From Toxoplasma gondii ME49 (lineage: Eukaryota > Apicomplexa > Conoidasida > Eucoccidiorida > Sarcocystidae), in the NCBI RefSeq assembly GCF_000006565.2, contig NC_031479.1, forward strand, positions 2,232,001 through 2,296,000: 64,000 nt of DNA. Reading direction: 5' to 3'. Each line of letters opens with the position of its first letter. Position 1 is the stretch's first letter. A model generated the notes under the pieces. It did not search any database and was not told the DNA's origin. It saw only the letters and a program-made list of their open reading frames with translations. Made by a program: the position numbers and the translations under genes. Positions 21,918-34,529 of the stretch are shown here, in pieces.

Positions 21918-24052
21918 TCACCTCTCGGTAGACAAGTAGAGAGACACTGCAGTTTCTCCAACCATGGCACGTTCCCTGTATTTGTATTCCGGTTTTTGCG
22001 CCATGTGACATACCCGATAATGCCGGTTATCTGCGATTGCCGAGTAAACTTCCGTTAAACGGACGCGTTGGGTGCGCGACTCTTCACCCCTTGACTCGCC
22101 AGAATCTTCTCCATTCCACTTGGTCGCGTAGTGACCTTGTGTTATCCGTCCTCTTTCACTCCATCGTTGGTTTGCACTGAACGGGAGACTTTCGCTAAAC
22201 GCGTCTGAAGGACCAGCTGCAGTGTGTTTCTGAGCACGTAACTGTCGAAACTGCGAGGCTACAGCATCGCTCTTTGCGACGTAACCTGTCGGATGATAAC
22301 TCCCGGCAGTCAGCCCACAACTCGCACGCCTCTGTTGCTCAGCCTTTGAAACGAGAGCAACGGCGCGGCAGGCGCGTTGACTCTGTTCAGTAAGAGCGAA
22401 GAACTGTCTACCTGGTTGTCGCGAACCAGGCACTCCAAAAAGTGCGGTACCCGGTGGACAGGCATCTGCCGAGCGACCGGGATTACGAAAATGCCTCGAA
22501 AGACTTCCCTGACTAGCTGATTGCTGCGAATGGGGTGTTCGGTGAACCTCAATCAATTTCTCACGAGGAAGCACGCCAGCCTGACTCCATCGGCCTTCGC
22601 CGTCCCGTTCCCAGGGCTGACGGCACGGAGTAGGACGAGCGATGAAACTGAAGTTCGAGGTTGATGAATCGCGTTCTCCAGAGTCCGTACTATTCTCTCC
22701 GTCGTTCAAGGATTCGTGGCCTGTGATCGAGGGTAAACAAGATAAAGTATCGAACAAAGAGACAGAGCACGGTGTCACGGAGAAGGGAAACGCATTGCAA
22801 AACGGGGCTGTCTTCACATGTGAGCATGAAAAGGGAACATGCCGAAGACGTCAAACTACGATTACAAAAATGCAAGAGAGGAAAGAGAAAATAGCACCTG
22901 AAAGAGACAAATAAAGGGAATGTTATGACAGGATCAAATAGTCTCTTTTTTAAGAGTGATCGGCGAGTACGCAGTACAAGGCAAGAGAAGATATTCACCC
23001 GCAGTATGTCTCCAGGCTGCCTCAGCGGGACGAAAAGCGTTTGATGGTGCACTGGGGCAAAGGTTCAGGTTAGAAGTTCATTCACAATCAGTGGATAAAG
23101 AAGGAAACACAAAACGTTTGTTGGTTGGTCATAGATATGCTACAAGCATTGTACGTTCTTATTTTCTGTTCAAATCCCTGTAAAGCTGTCCTGGCTTACG
23201 CACGGCCCAGGAGTCTGCGGCAGGCCTCTGCTTGGCTGAATAGTAAAGGGATATAAATTCTTTCAATTCCCTTGATGGTGATTGTGTAGGATAAGCGCCA
23301 TCGATATCAGGATTGGTACATGAAACTTCAGCGCAATTCACCTGAAACCGCGCGACACAGCCTTCTTTCTTGCTATTTTGGGGTTCTTCCTCACGACTTC
23401 TCGTGGACACCGGCGGATTTTCGCATGTTTTCTGATGTGGTGACAGCACACGGTCTGTGTCGAGGTTTGACTGCATTCTGGAAATGCAACATCCTCCTTC
23501 TTCTGCCTGATTTTCAGGTCCCGGTGTTTCAGAGTGGCACTGCTCTCCCGTGTTGTGCATCTGAACCGTTCCCAAAAATGATGGCATATGCCGCACTTCT
23601 CCAAAAAATGCTGCCTGTGTTCCACAGCCAGACATACGAGAATTCGGAAACTTGCACAGAGATGCACCCGTTTCGCATGGTGGCTGTTCGGAAAACTTCT
23701 GTTCTCCAGAACAATTCACACCTGATCTTCGAAAAGTTTTTGCCGACACAAAGCAGCTACGGGCAGTACCGGTTGTTGCTTTTGAGCGAGCTTCAAGAGA
23801 AGGAGGGGCTGAGGATTCGTGCTCGTGGGACTCAGCTGAGGCTGTAAGACCTTCAGAAGTAGAGATCCCCCGCAAAGTAACTGCTCTGTTAAGGCTTTGT
23901 CTCTGTTCGTCCTTCTCAGATTGCGAGACAGTGACCTGTCTACACGAGTGCTTCTCAGGCGTTTCAGAAAAAGAAGAAAAGGAGAGAGGAGAAGGGCGTT
24001 CGATCGCAACCTTTCGAGTCTCTTTGAATGCTACGCTCTGCTTGCACCCCAT
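21918..24052 (-). CDS. Unrecognised protein with N-terminal MGCKQS acylation signal
   Basis: Two exons on the minus strand, 24052-23200 and 22720-21918, give 551 residues. The junction (donor GTAAGC, acceptor tttaccctcgatcacag) is phase 1 and joins DSWAVR to HESLND. I chose the ATG at 24052 because it has a good context (GACATGG) and begins MGCKQS. Gly2 followed by Cys3 and a Ser at position 6 is the classical arrangement for N-myristoylation plus palmitoylation, which in apicomplexans often targets the plasma membrane or inner membrane complex. The rest is polar and Ser/Gln/Arg-rich, without a recognised domain. The frame stays open upstream of this ATG, so a longer form that would lose the signal is possible. 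Membrane targeting is inference. Confidence 0.62.
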
Positions 24053-27000
24053 GTCTAACACAGAACCATGAACTTCGACGCGGAAATAGCGGGCCGACAG
24101 AGAAGCAAAAGAACCTGCCAGAGTCCTCAGGTGAGCGTGCAGATCGCTTTCTGGTCCCAAAGAAAAAGGGCATTTTGTTCCTTCAGAGAGACGAGGGCAC
24201 AGTCCTGTTCCACAAGGTATGAAGCCGTATTTGGTGGAATCTTCAGAAGACCGTGTTTCTGCCAGATGATCGAAGGGGACCAACTCTTACACCAGAGGGG
24301 GCAATAGCTGATTGTTGAGAGAGAGGGCCGAGTGCGAAGAAAAGAGATACTCAGGTAGTTCACTGAGCGAGTGGTACTCTGCTGGAATCAATCCGAGACA
24401 GCGGATCTCATTAGAAATGCTGTTCGCGGTCCAAGATCCTTCCCTTCCAGAAAACATCACGTTGAGATGACAAAGATCGCAAGAACAGGTGAGGCTCCGC
24501 CTCACTGTCGAACTTCTGCTTGGGCACTAACACACGCCTGGAGGAATATATAACACTTAGGCTCAAGACTTTTTCCCAGCAAGACTTTGCAGCACATCCA
24601 GTAGATTCGGGTCCGATTCCTCCCATACTGTTGAGAATAAGTAACGAACTCAAGACTCAAAGATGGTCATGGTGTGAATGATCCTGTGATTTTGGCACGT
24701 TTTTTTCATTTGAAAAGGAAGCACTTTTTTAAAGAAAAAAGTGTCACGCAGTCGTTAAAGCACATGTGAACACTGACATCTCACTGTGGCCTACCTAAGA
24801 GACAAACGTACGAAGCTCTGCAACTCAACACAGCGGCAAGATGCCAACGTTTGAAGACTTGCTAAGACGCGTCCTGAGGAGAAAAAACTGAAACTGGTTT
24901 TCGCGAAGTCTTTCAAAGAGTGAAATCGAATTGAAATTGAACGTTCCTTTTTCTTACACACGCGGCCGTCACTCCCGTTCTACTTCTGTCTCGTGGCAAT
25001 TCCGACGAAAATTAAGAATTTTCCCTCGTTAGGGGGCCCATAGCAACTTGCCTGTCAAACGCAAATGTACACAAGACAGGCATGTACCAAAAGAGACACT
25101 CCATTTAACATTCAATGAATCGTGAGCATGTACTGGGAACTCTGCCGTGGTTGTATGGGAAGTCGCCAAGTGAGTAAGCAAAAAAGCAGAGCCTCCGGAC
25201 TCATCGTGTCTATGAATACTTCTCAGATTGTCAGGTGACCCTCACCAAGTAGCAAAGAGGAAAGCTACATGTCCAACAGGATACGGAATACCCAAAAAGA
25301 ACAAGTCAAGGAAGATTCACTCTGTGCAGAGACAATCAACGAGAGGTGGTTCCGTAATCTTTTTGGTCTTAACGCAGTCGCGCTGGATCGCCGGGCCATC
25401 CAATCCTCTGAAAGAATGACTGGTGAAAAAAAAGCTCACGTTGCTAAAAAAGACCGCATACACAGTAAAACGATGCATGCCCAGCTTCTGTATAATAAAG
25501 GAACACCTCGAATAAATACCTGAGAAGCAACAACGCCGGTTGCCAACCCACGTAAAGCAGCACGTTTCCACCGTTCCACCCTTTCTGTTCAGGGTTCAGC
25601 CTTCGGTTGCGGACTGATTGCATGCCTTCCATGCGAGATATGCTATACTCTACAGAGGAAATATTTCACAGCTTCCAGCTTGTAAGAGTTACCCGTTCCT
25701 TTGTAGACACACCACTTTTGATGTTGGCTACTAAAATTTTTGCAGGAATCTACATTCCCAGACCAAACAAAAAACATCGAGATATACCAATCTCCTGTCG
25801 TCTGTAGGATTCACCTGTTGGTCGAGGGAGGACGACACTACTGTCCTTTCTTTTTCGGCTGGTTCTAGCTTCGCAGGCAGCACTAGACTGCTGGTAAGCT
25901 GTAGATACGAATGTGTCTGTGGTGAGCGAATTGCTATCAAGCATCCAGGATGACGAGGCCCCTGCCCTTGCAGATGTCAGAGTGTGCTTAAAGTCGCACA
26001 AGATAAAACCATTTATTGTGCTGCTGTACCAGCCACACAAACGAGTTGTCTTTCCACTTTCTTCGACCTTTTCCGCTTGCTTCGAGCTCTCCCTCCTCTC
26101 ATCATTGTCTCGTGTAATACTGTCCACTCTGGTTATCATGCATTACCAGGAAAAAGCTGTTTTCGCTCCCTCGTTCGCGGAACAGAGCATACGACGTCTA
26201 TATTAAGCACGAATAAGATCAAAATGTGGATCCGCAACGGCTGGCACTTCAAAATCGCCGAGGACATCAGAAATAGACAAGGCGTCAAAAAAGCTGAAAT
26301 GTCTGTTCGTTGTCGTGATGCAGACTAGTTTTCTGATTTGTTTTCTTGACTGACCGAAGTTGCCGTGCGTCAACCGAGGTACACAAGAAGAGGTGGGATA
26401 TTGAAATCCACCACTTTTAGCTGTCTTAAGCAGTCCAGTTGGGAGGTGGTACATTAACCGAATATACAATCATCCATTTTTTCTTTCTCTATCGCTAGGT
26501 TCGATCCGAATAGGCAACCAGACCGTCATAGTCTGTTAACACACTACGTCTTCCTCCAGGAGAAACAACACCAGCGAAACGCGCACGTTTAAAACCAACT
26601 GTTCTTTCATTCTTGTCTGCCGTAGTGTTTGGTCTTTTTGTCAAATTTCGCCATTGTGCGTTGTGGTGTTTTCCCGAAGTAGACGAGCTATGTGTTCTCT
26701 TGATGGTACCCTACGCGTTTGCATAACACAGACAGCTGCCAAAAAAAATCCGTCAACCTGTGAAAGACGATTTGTCACTGTATTCATGCAACAGCAATTC
26801 TCAAAAAGGACGGAGTTCGTCCATGCATTTCGCCTTCGGTTTCCTGCTCCCGCTGTCAACCGCTTCTTTAATACATACGCTTCTTGTTCTGAACGTTGTT
26901 GTCCGGATCGTCGCCAGAGTACCTCTGTGTGGTCCACTCAAGAAAAACTCTTGACACCAAGAAGGACTGTCAGAAGCCGAATGACACTCGACACGTTTTC

Positions 27001-27838
27001 CGCACAGTCCTAATTCATTCACAGCCTGGCTAGATCCATGTATTGACACGGACAAGCCCCTCAACATCCCCACTTTGCCAAAGAGAGCCGGTTGTAGGGG
27101 AAAACAGTGACGGAGAACGAGCCTTCACAAGTGAATCCATTCAAAGCAACTTGTTCATCATGCACTTGAACATTCACCAATCAATAAAAAGAAAACTTTG
27201 CGCTTGTGGGAATTCACTAATTTGCACATCATTGGAAATTCAGCATTCGCTGAGTGTATCTTCCCTTACTTATCGCACCTCTGCTCGACTTCCCCAATCT
27301 GCCCTGTAGGTGCCACACTAAGAAGCACCGAAACTAAAAAGGAGCCGCCAAAGCAGGCGACTAGACAACCCCAGCAGCACGATGACACGATAATACCATG
27401 CCAATGAAACGACGTTCCAGGTTGAACGAGCAAATCCGCCCGACTGGTCACGTCTTTGACGGGTACCAGAGAGCGTCGCCAGCTTTCCATTGTGTAGCCA
27501 GACTGATTGACCCTCAAGCGTCCCCCTTGCCGGTTGTTTGTCATAGCTCGTCACTGAGAGGTACTCGTCACTTGCGTATCGAACCTGCTACCATATTCCA
27601 GTGTAATAAGTTTTTCAGCTCGTTAGCCTTCAGCATCGTACCATCGCTCTTACTCACCAGACTCAGAGAACTAACAAGCGCAGACGATGGCGGCTTGTCT
27701 ATCACCGCATTGACAGACCAAGACCTCGTCCCATGGGCAGTAGAAAACAATTCTGCAGAAGGCTGATTGACGGGGCTCATCGCCCTCATATGGCAAAACA
27801 ATGCAGCCGCAACCCTGGTTGCAGGTATTCCACGGGTT
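24053..27838. other. Long region without a resolved gene
   Basis: About 3.8 kb. Only short open frames of ordinary composition occur on both strands, none with a convincing splice series. It should include the promoter of the 24052 gene and the 3' UTR of the 27839-30796 gene. A GCATGC motif lies near 25475. Small genes with short introns could have been missed. Confidence 0.4.
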
Positions 27839-30796
27839 CTACGCTCGACTTGTATTTCGTCTCTCTTTCTTCAGTAGTGACATAAATTTCCGCATAACCC
27901 CTCCGGCGGCCCGGGCGTTATCCAACAGCGAGCCTTTCTTTCTGGCCGACTCTCGCCTGTCGGTGGCTGTCTTGGGTCCAGCACACTCTGAAGCCTCTAT
28001 CACGGCTGTGTCTGGTTCTTCCAGCTTCGGCGGATCAGGTTGGCTTTCCAGTTCACCGTCCTTCGCCACTCTACTGCGTCTGCCCCGCCTCGCGGTTACA
28101 TTGTCAGAACCAGCACTGACAGCGACTCCCTTGCAAGACTTCTGTGACGCTTCACACAGAGCGACATTCCTGCCATCACTGGACAGCCGCTCGACGTCAA
28201 CGGTGGCCGCCCCAACACTTGTGTCGGTGCCCCCTCCGTGCCGTGGCGCGCGAGACACGGTGCTCTCCGATCCTTCCCGGGTTCTCGGCGTCGTACTTGC
28301 TTCTTCCGAGAATCGTCTCCACTCTCCATCTGTCTCGGCTTCGCGCTCCGACAAACCTCCAAGCTGAATATGTGTCCGGCGGTTGCCTCCGCCTGTCCCG
28401 GTGCCACTCTCCGCCCCTCGGTTCCTACTGAGGATGTCGGAGAGTTCCATCACTTGCCGGCCTGACAGATCGGCCTCCATCAAACCACACTTAAGGCCGG
28501 CAGCCGACGCCGGCGGCGGATCCGGCTCTTCCAAACTCATTGTGGTCACCGAAGACAGCTTCCAGTGAGACAGAAATCTGGAGAGGCGACTTGGCCGGTT
28601 CTCGAAGGGTCCTTTCGGCGCAGGGTCCGCCCGCTGCTTCCACACCGGCAGCGAGTGCCTCTTTCTTCCCGTGCGCGGACCGAGGACGGCGTCCAGCTGT
28701 AAAGAAACAGTCTCGCTCCCACTTACCACGTTTTCAGCGACGCCCCAGGCACTGTCGCTGCTGGAGCACGAGGTAGGGGCCGTCCTCACACCCGGCTGCG
28801 CCTGCGGAGTCGCAGCTGAGAGCGGCAGCAACATCCCAGGGCACTTGGAAAACTCTCCACTCAATGCAGGCCACGACAGCGGGCTTCCGCCGGGGGCTGA
28901 CCGGTGCCGACAGAACTGGCGACGCAAATGGCGCGCACGAGCCTGGGGAAACAGAGTCTCCGGCCGGTCCAGGGGATGGTACAAACCTCTAGAGACACAC
29001 GAAGGCCCCCCTGGAGTCGACCCGGCCGCCAGCGAAATATCTCCGTCCCAGCCGGAACCTCCCGCTCCCGGGTTCGGGCGCGAGCCGGCCGCTTCGTTCC
29101 CATCGAGCTGGGGCTCTAAGACGACTCGCGACAACAGCGGCTCGTCTTCGCCGAGCAAATCCAACAAAAGAGGGAGCGGTGAAAGGCCTCGCCTCCGGCG
29201 GGACCCGTTTCGGGGCCGGCCTTGGCGGGAGCTCGAGGAGAGTGTGCCGTCTTGGCTGGTGTCGCTGTTGCGAGACATGCTCCGTGATGAGCGGCGTCCG
29301 TGTTCGTCCGCTGCGGAGGAGGACCGTCTTGAGAGTCTTCCGTCTTCTCGCCACTCGCGTCCCGTTCGCAGGACGCTCCCATCGCCTCCCAGGAGGTGGC
29401 CTGTCGTGCAGTCGGAGGCCGGAGTCGACACGGATCCGGCCAACGACTGTTTGTCATCCTCGTCCCCGTCTCTCGAGAATTTGTCGGCCGTGTCCAGAGA
29501 AAAGGTGACTTTCTTCGACATGCGCCGTACACATCCGCGGATCCCCGCGGCAGGCCGCCGGCGCACCACCACGCGAACTTCGAGTTGCTCCTCCGTCCAC
29601 CCTTCGAGTCGGCCATCGTCGGTTCCGGCTCGTCGCCAGTGGTTTCTGGGGGCAAGAAGCTCCTTCGGAGGCAGCGGCATCATCACCTTCTCACCTTTCC
29701 AGGTCCACTGGTGCGGTGGACCTGCTCGGACTCGCCCGGCTCCGAAGCCGCCGAAAGAGGTCTTCACCACAGGAGGTATGATTTCCGGCATCGACAGGTG
29801 CATCCGCTGACCGGTGCTCAGGGGAGACTTCGCACCCAGAGACGCGCAGTCCGAACATTCCGAACCTGGGGTACCAGCGCAGTACCATGTCCGAAAGTCG
29901 CCGTACGCCTTTGACCGGACAAAAGCAAGCTTCATGCTCTTCCGTTCGATCCACATAAAGATATTCTGGCCAGGGTCTCGGCCCTCCGCCTCGTGGGTCG
30001 ACGCCCCCGTGGAGCCTTTAGCGGCTGAAGTGTAGATGTGGATGATGGCACGCGAAGCCAAGTCGACGGACGCGGAGAAAAACGGCAGCAGCAGACACTT
30101 CGCAGAAATCTCGCGCCTCGACTTTCCTGCAGCCAGTGGCCGGTCAGCAGCCGCGTCCTTCTTCAACGTAGAGGAACACCCGGGGCTCGTTTCCGACTCA
30201 TGTCGAGAGGAGCCTCCGGCTTTTTCCTCGGTGTCTACGATGTCATCTTGGTCGTCCTCCACGGCGAGTTTAGACACGCCGGGGACGCGGCGCAGAGAAA
30301 CCCGGGCGGCGCCGGCCGCTGCGCCCCTCCGAGAAAAGGCTTCTGCCTGGGAGGCTGTGCACGCAACAGCGCTCATGTTGACGCCCACGAAGCATCTGGC
30401 GTTGATGATAGACTCCAATACCTCATCGTGGGGCCCGTCCCGCGAGTCAGATGGGTGGCGAAGAAGGCCAGTACCGATGCTCTGAACCCCCCCTGGAGTC
30501 TGCGCCAGAGAAGACTTTGGAGAGCTCGAAAGCTCGTAACATGGAACGTCGACGTTCTGGAACCGTTCATCAAGAAGAAAAGGACTCACGTGACTGGGAC
30601 GAACGAGTGACAGCCATGGCGCATCCTGTCGCTCCTGCAGACCACGCCCGCAGGACGACGAGCGCAGCGCCGACTTCCCCTCGAAATCCGGGGCAAGGGT
30701 CCGCTCAGAACCTGCCTCGCCTTTTGCAAAGCTCGTCAGCGAGCTCGGACAGCTGGCGTCTGCGCCAGGCCCACCTCCCTGCGAAACCCGCGGCAT
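27839..30796 (-). CDS. Large unrecognised protein, 985 residues
   Basis: A single long GC-rich frame from the first ATG (MPRVSQGG) at 30796 to the stop at 27839. The N-terminal 230 or so residues are Ser/Gly-rich. A more ordered block follows, with VDLASRAIIHIYTSA, then NIFMWIERKSMKLAFVRSKA and FRTWYCAG (roughly residues 245-315), and WTWKGEKVMMPLPPKELLAP about 50 residues later. The rest is low complexity and ends in a basic tail (MRKFMSLLKKERR). There is no clear signal peptide or membrane segment. The frame also runs open a little upstream of the ATG, so an earlier exon may exist. The opposite strand is also open over about 1.1 kb because of base composition, but lacks protein-like sequence. 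It sits in tandem with the 34530-40267 gene. Confidence 0.65.
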   Translation of the reverse strand: MPRVSQGGGPGADASCPSSLTSFAKGEAGSERTLAPDFEGKSALRSSSCGRGLQERQDAPWLSLVRPSHVSPFLLDERFQNVDVPCYELSSSPKSSLAQTPGGVQSIGTGLLRHPSDSRDGPHDEVLESIINARCFVGVNMSAVACTASQAEAFSRRGAAAGAARVSLRRVPGVSKLAVEDDQDDIVDTEEKAGGSSRHESETSPGCSSTLKKDAAADRPLAAGKSRREISAKCLLLPFFSASVDLASRAIIHIYTSAAKGSTGASTHEAEGRDPGQNIFMWIERKSMKLAFVRSKAYGDFRTWYCAGTPGSECSDCASLGAKSPLSTGQRMHLSMPEIIPPVVKTSFGGFGAGRVRAGPPHQWTWKGEKVMMPLPPKELLAPRNHWRRAGTDDGRLEGWTEEQLEVRVVVRRRPAAGIRGCVRRMSKKVTFSLDTADKFSRDGDEDDKQSLAGSVSTPASDCTTGHLLGGDGSVLRTGREWREDGRLSRRSSSAADEHGRRSSRSMSRNSDTSQDGTLSSSSRQGRPRNGSRRRRGLSPLPLLLDLLGEDEPLLSRVVLEPQLDGNEAAGSRPNPGAGGSGWDGDISLAAGSTPGGPSCVSRGLYHPLDRPETLFPQARARHLRRQFCRHRSAPGGSPLSWPALSGEFSKCPGMLLPLSAATPQAQPGVRTAPTSCSSSDSAWGVAENVVSGSETVSLQLDAVLGPRTGRKRHSLPVWKQRADPAPKGPFENRPSRLSRFLSHWKLSSVTTMSLEEPDPPPASAAGLKCGLMEADLSGRQVMELSDILSRNRGAESGTGTGGGNRRTHIQLGGLSEREAETDGEWRRFSEEASTTPRTREGSESTVSRAPRHGGGTDTSVGAATVDVERLSSDGRNVALCEASQKSCKGVAVSAGSDNVTARRGRRSRVAKDGELESQPDPPKLEEPDTAVIEASECAGPKTATDRRESARKKGSLLDNARAAGGVMRKFMSLLKKERRNTSRA

Positions 30797-33700
30797 GTGG
30801 ACGCTACCTGTCGAATCCAAGAACAGGAGGTACTACAGCGCCGTCCCCGGAGAAGCTGATGAGAAGGTACGGTGTTTAAAAGTTGCGGTGTGGTGGTACG
30901 ACAGAGAAAAGCCTTTCAGCAGAATCGTAAAACGCAGTCAGTCCCCGTGGCAGTACCCCTGCCCGGTCCCTGGATCTCCGCCAAGAGCTTCTCACTCGGA
31001 TACTGCGCTTGAGACCAGGCTGCCGGTCGAGCCATGGCCAAACCTCAGCGCTGTGGAAAGACATAGTAAACAGAGAGGCCAGCCTACGGATGTTGGGAAG
31101 CGCGCGGCGAGGGTGCCACGATGGTCTACGGAACTCAACCACACAGGTGGCCTAAGACGTACTGGTTCTATTGCGTGCGGAAAGGACAGGCAATCCCTCT
31201 GCGTCACATGTTGAAACTGTCCGACAAATGTATGTGTTTTGGTATACTGGACTTTCGAAGCGAACAAAGAGCCACAGAGTTTACCCCAGTCACGCTTCTT
31301 TGGAAAGTGGCCAGCAGATGCATGCGGCCTTGATGTTCCTTTTAAACGCAAAGGAGAAGCTTATATCAGACCGCTCAAGAATACGGTTTTTCCTAAGAAG
31401 ATAACAGAAGCACCGTCTCTACATGCAAAATCTCTCTCCTCGGACCAACCCCCACGGATCACCTGTCCACGCGCAGAGCTCACTGTCACGCGTTAGAAAT
31501 ACACCACAGCGTTGACTCCGCCACAACATCTCTCACAAATACAGGAAAACGGTGGCTCCCTGAAATAACCCGAATAGAGAAACCCTGAGCGATACCCTAG
31601 AACCCCAGTGGGCAAACCCCTTCCTATTCCAGAAATACCACAACCACCGCGAAGCCGTCGGGGGTAACGAGCTAAGCGTTGCGCCACCGTTATTTCGATT
31701 GGGGGAAGTAAAATCAATAGGGACTGAGAACCGTTTCCAAATGAAGAAGAGAGCACTTTTGCACAGCTAACAGTAGACAGGGACGAAGGAAACGTTTCAC
31801 TGACGAACAAGGAAATCCAGCTGGTGGTTCACTGGAACGAGCAGACTGGCGGCAAGGCTGCTCTTAACCGCCGCGGCCCCCAGATGCATTCAACACGAAA
31901 CCCGGCAACGCGATTACGAACGAAAACGTTGAAACTCGATTGCCGTGTTGCTATCAATATTGCACATGAAAGATCCTGGAAACTGAATTCAGGGAATTTG
32001 ACGAAGAAGAACGTGAATCGCCAAGTCAAACGTTAAGGAACCGCATACCCAGTTCCCTTTTTCTCTTCGTAGGAAGCAGACTTCGCCTGGTCTTCTTGAA
32101 CCCTGCTCTAGAGAAGCGTTTCGCGACTCAGTTTTTAAAAAGCTACACCGACTGTTATTGATAGACCAAAGGCCTGTCACCTCAGCGTACTCATCTGCGA
32201 GTTTCGGATAAGCGTGGTGACAGGCTTCGCTCACCAATCTTAACGAATGTGTGTGCAATACCCAAGGAAGTAGCAGGTGGCGATAGACACAAAGTGACAG
32301 ATTCACTTCGTAGATGAGGTGGAAAACTACCACACGCGTTGTACACCAAACACTCAGAAGATCCCTCGAGCGGTTTGCTTCAGATGAGGCTAAAGGGAAC
32401 AAGTCTCACTGAGAGACTACCGGATACCCCAGACAGGTAAATGAGGAGAGGTATTCAGGGATACCTAGAATTTCCCTGAAGGCGCTACATAACTCTAAAC
32501 GAATCTACCGGGAATAACCATTCTGCACTGGCATACTACCAGGGAAAAGATAGCGCATACGAGCTAAATGACGAGAGGAGAAAGGTATATTCCCGCCCCA
32601 CTGCAGTGACGCATGCGGCTGACGGCCCTCGAATCAGGAGGGATGATGTCTAATCGCGTGCACATGCGAATTCTAGTGTCTCGAGCCTTCCGTCTTGTCG
32701 AGAAACTTCCAGAATGCGGCACGGAGACTGGCGCACACTTTAAGGTGTCGTTACGGCAACACTTCTCACCTTCGCTGCTGCATTCTAGTCCTGCTTTCTG
32801 GTCCTGTATACGACTGATTAAGCTTCCCCTCTTGCCATTTGTGTAGAAGAAAAAACTCGATTTTGGAGGCTGCATTCTAAATGATCTGGATCCTCCAAGA
32901 GATGAACTTCCTCAGTTGATGCACCAGAGTTCAACCAAGTACACCACCTGCATTTTTGGTGCTCTTAAGGCGCTCGCTCGGCCTCGTTTCATGGAACACG
33001 GGGACCCGCATCCACACATCTCCTGACTAAGAAGGCGTTTGTCGCTTTGTAACGTGAAACTCTCCCGTCCCACCAGTACTTTGGGGCGGACGTCCTCCAA
33101 GGAAAGATAGCTGTGGATGGGCAGTAGAGCGCTTTGTGTTGTGAAGGACCATTCCTCTGCTGATACCCTGCAACTCCCCGTGGAAATCTGTTGCTGCTGT
33201 ACATATACCTACGTGGCTACTCTGCTGTGCTTGTGCCGCATTGGAGGCAAATCGGTGACCAGCATTCGCGACGTAGTGACACGTCCTGTCTTATAAGAAT
33301 TTAATTTCTTTGAGGTGAGGAACATGGACTGAGTTCATAGAGGCACCAACAGAAATACCGAGCTGAACGACCGCAACTGCAGCCACTCAAGTTCAACCTT
33401 TTACCACCAGAGATTTTTTCACCTGGGCGATGAACTGCCCCCCTCCCCCCCGGCAGGGACCCAGATCACAAAAATCCTACATATGCTCAGGAACAAGCAA
33501 CTCATGATTTCATATTCGAGCTTAGTGAACCAAAGCCACTTTTTTCTGGGTGCGGGACACAAAGTACCTCTCCAGAAAAAGTGGAACAACTGATGGCATA
33601 TCAAAGGATGAAGGTGGATAGACATGGGGGCCAGCCACCTGGGAGACGACGACGAATAGACAAGGATTATACCGGAAACCCTGCATGATTCTGCTGACGC

Positions 33701-34529
33701 AACAGACTCACACCCACCCCTACTTGACACTAAGAAATGCATTCACTACCATCACGGAAAGAATCATTTACAAGGCAGGCAACAAGGATAAGGGCGTCAG
33801 CGGTGTGCCACGGTAACCCATGAAAGATGACGGAATTCAGCCATCACCGCCACCCGCCAAAATGTACACGCTGCAAAAACAATGATGAAAAACCGTTTCA
33901 TCTCTCCACCGAAAAGGGTGTTTCCCCACAGATGAACATCGCTTCTCAGATTTGTTTTACTGGTATTGAAATGATTACCACACAGAGCTTCAAACTGTGC
34001 TCAACGCGATCAGCTGCAGTGACGTCGGCTTCACAGCTGTCTTCTCTGCAGCACTATAATGTATGAAGGGACAGCCGCCGCGTACATGCATCTAAACGCA
34101 TGCCTAGACCTCCAATTTTGAGGAGATATCTCGATACAAAAGTACAAGGATCTCTGTTGGCCGAGACCACCTCACGAGAGGTGTATCCTAGTTGGCCAAT
34201 AAATAATACACAAAATGAGCAATACGTCCCGGCCATACGATTGCAAATGACACTCCAGACAACCGACAGCAAATCGCACAGACCGGGAGTACATCCACTT
34301 ATGGATCTAGCAGCTGCTACCATAGGAATGTTACCACTCTACCCCCCGTTTCCCTGCTTCCTCAAAACCCATTCTTTCGCACACTCGCGCGACCCGTCTA
34401 CGCCGCCTGACAAAGGATACTTTGACTCGACAAACATCATCTTTATACGCAGTCAGTATCCATCGAATCCCAAACAAACACATTTCCGAAAGCACGCCAG
34501 GCGATGTGCAGGACGCTGCCCACGTGGCA
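30797..34529. other. Region between the two tandem minus-strand genes
   Basis: About 3.7 kb with only short, unremarkable open frames. It should carry the 3' UTR of the 34530-40267 gene and the promoter of the 27839-30796 gene. No repeats or RNA genes were recognised. Confidence 0.4.

Noticed and set aside
24068..24130. Plus-strand ATG followed by 21 codons and a GTGAGC donor
   Set aside because: It begins 16 bases from the divergent MGCKQS start, leaving no room for two promoters, and no continuing exon was found.
26495..26520. tRNA T-arm-like 'ggttcgatcc'
   Set aside because: No matching D-arm, anticodon arm or acceptor stem upstream. No tRNA or rRNA gene was found in the window.
28671..29810. 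379-codon plus-strand open frame opposite the 985-residue gene
   Set aside because: It is rich in Arg/Pro/Ser as expected from GC-rich antisense DNA. The minus-strand frame is nearly three times longer and more protein-like.
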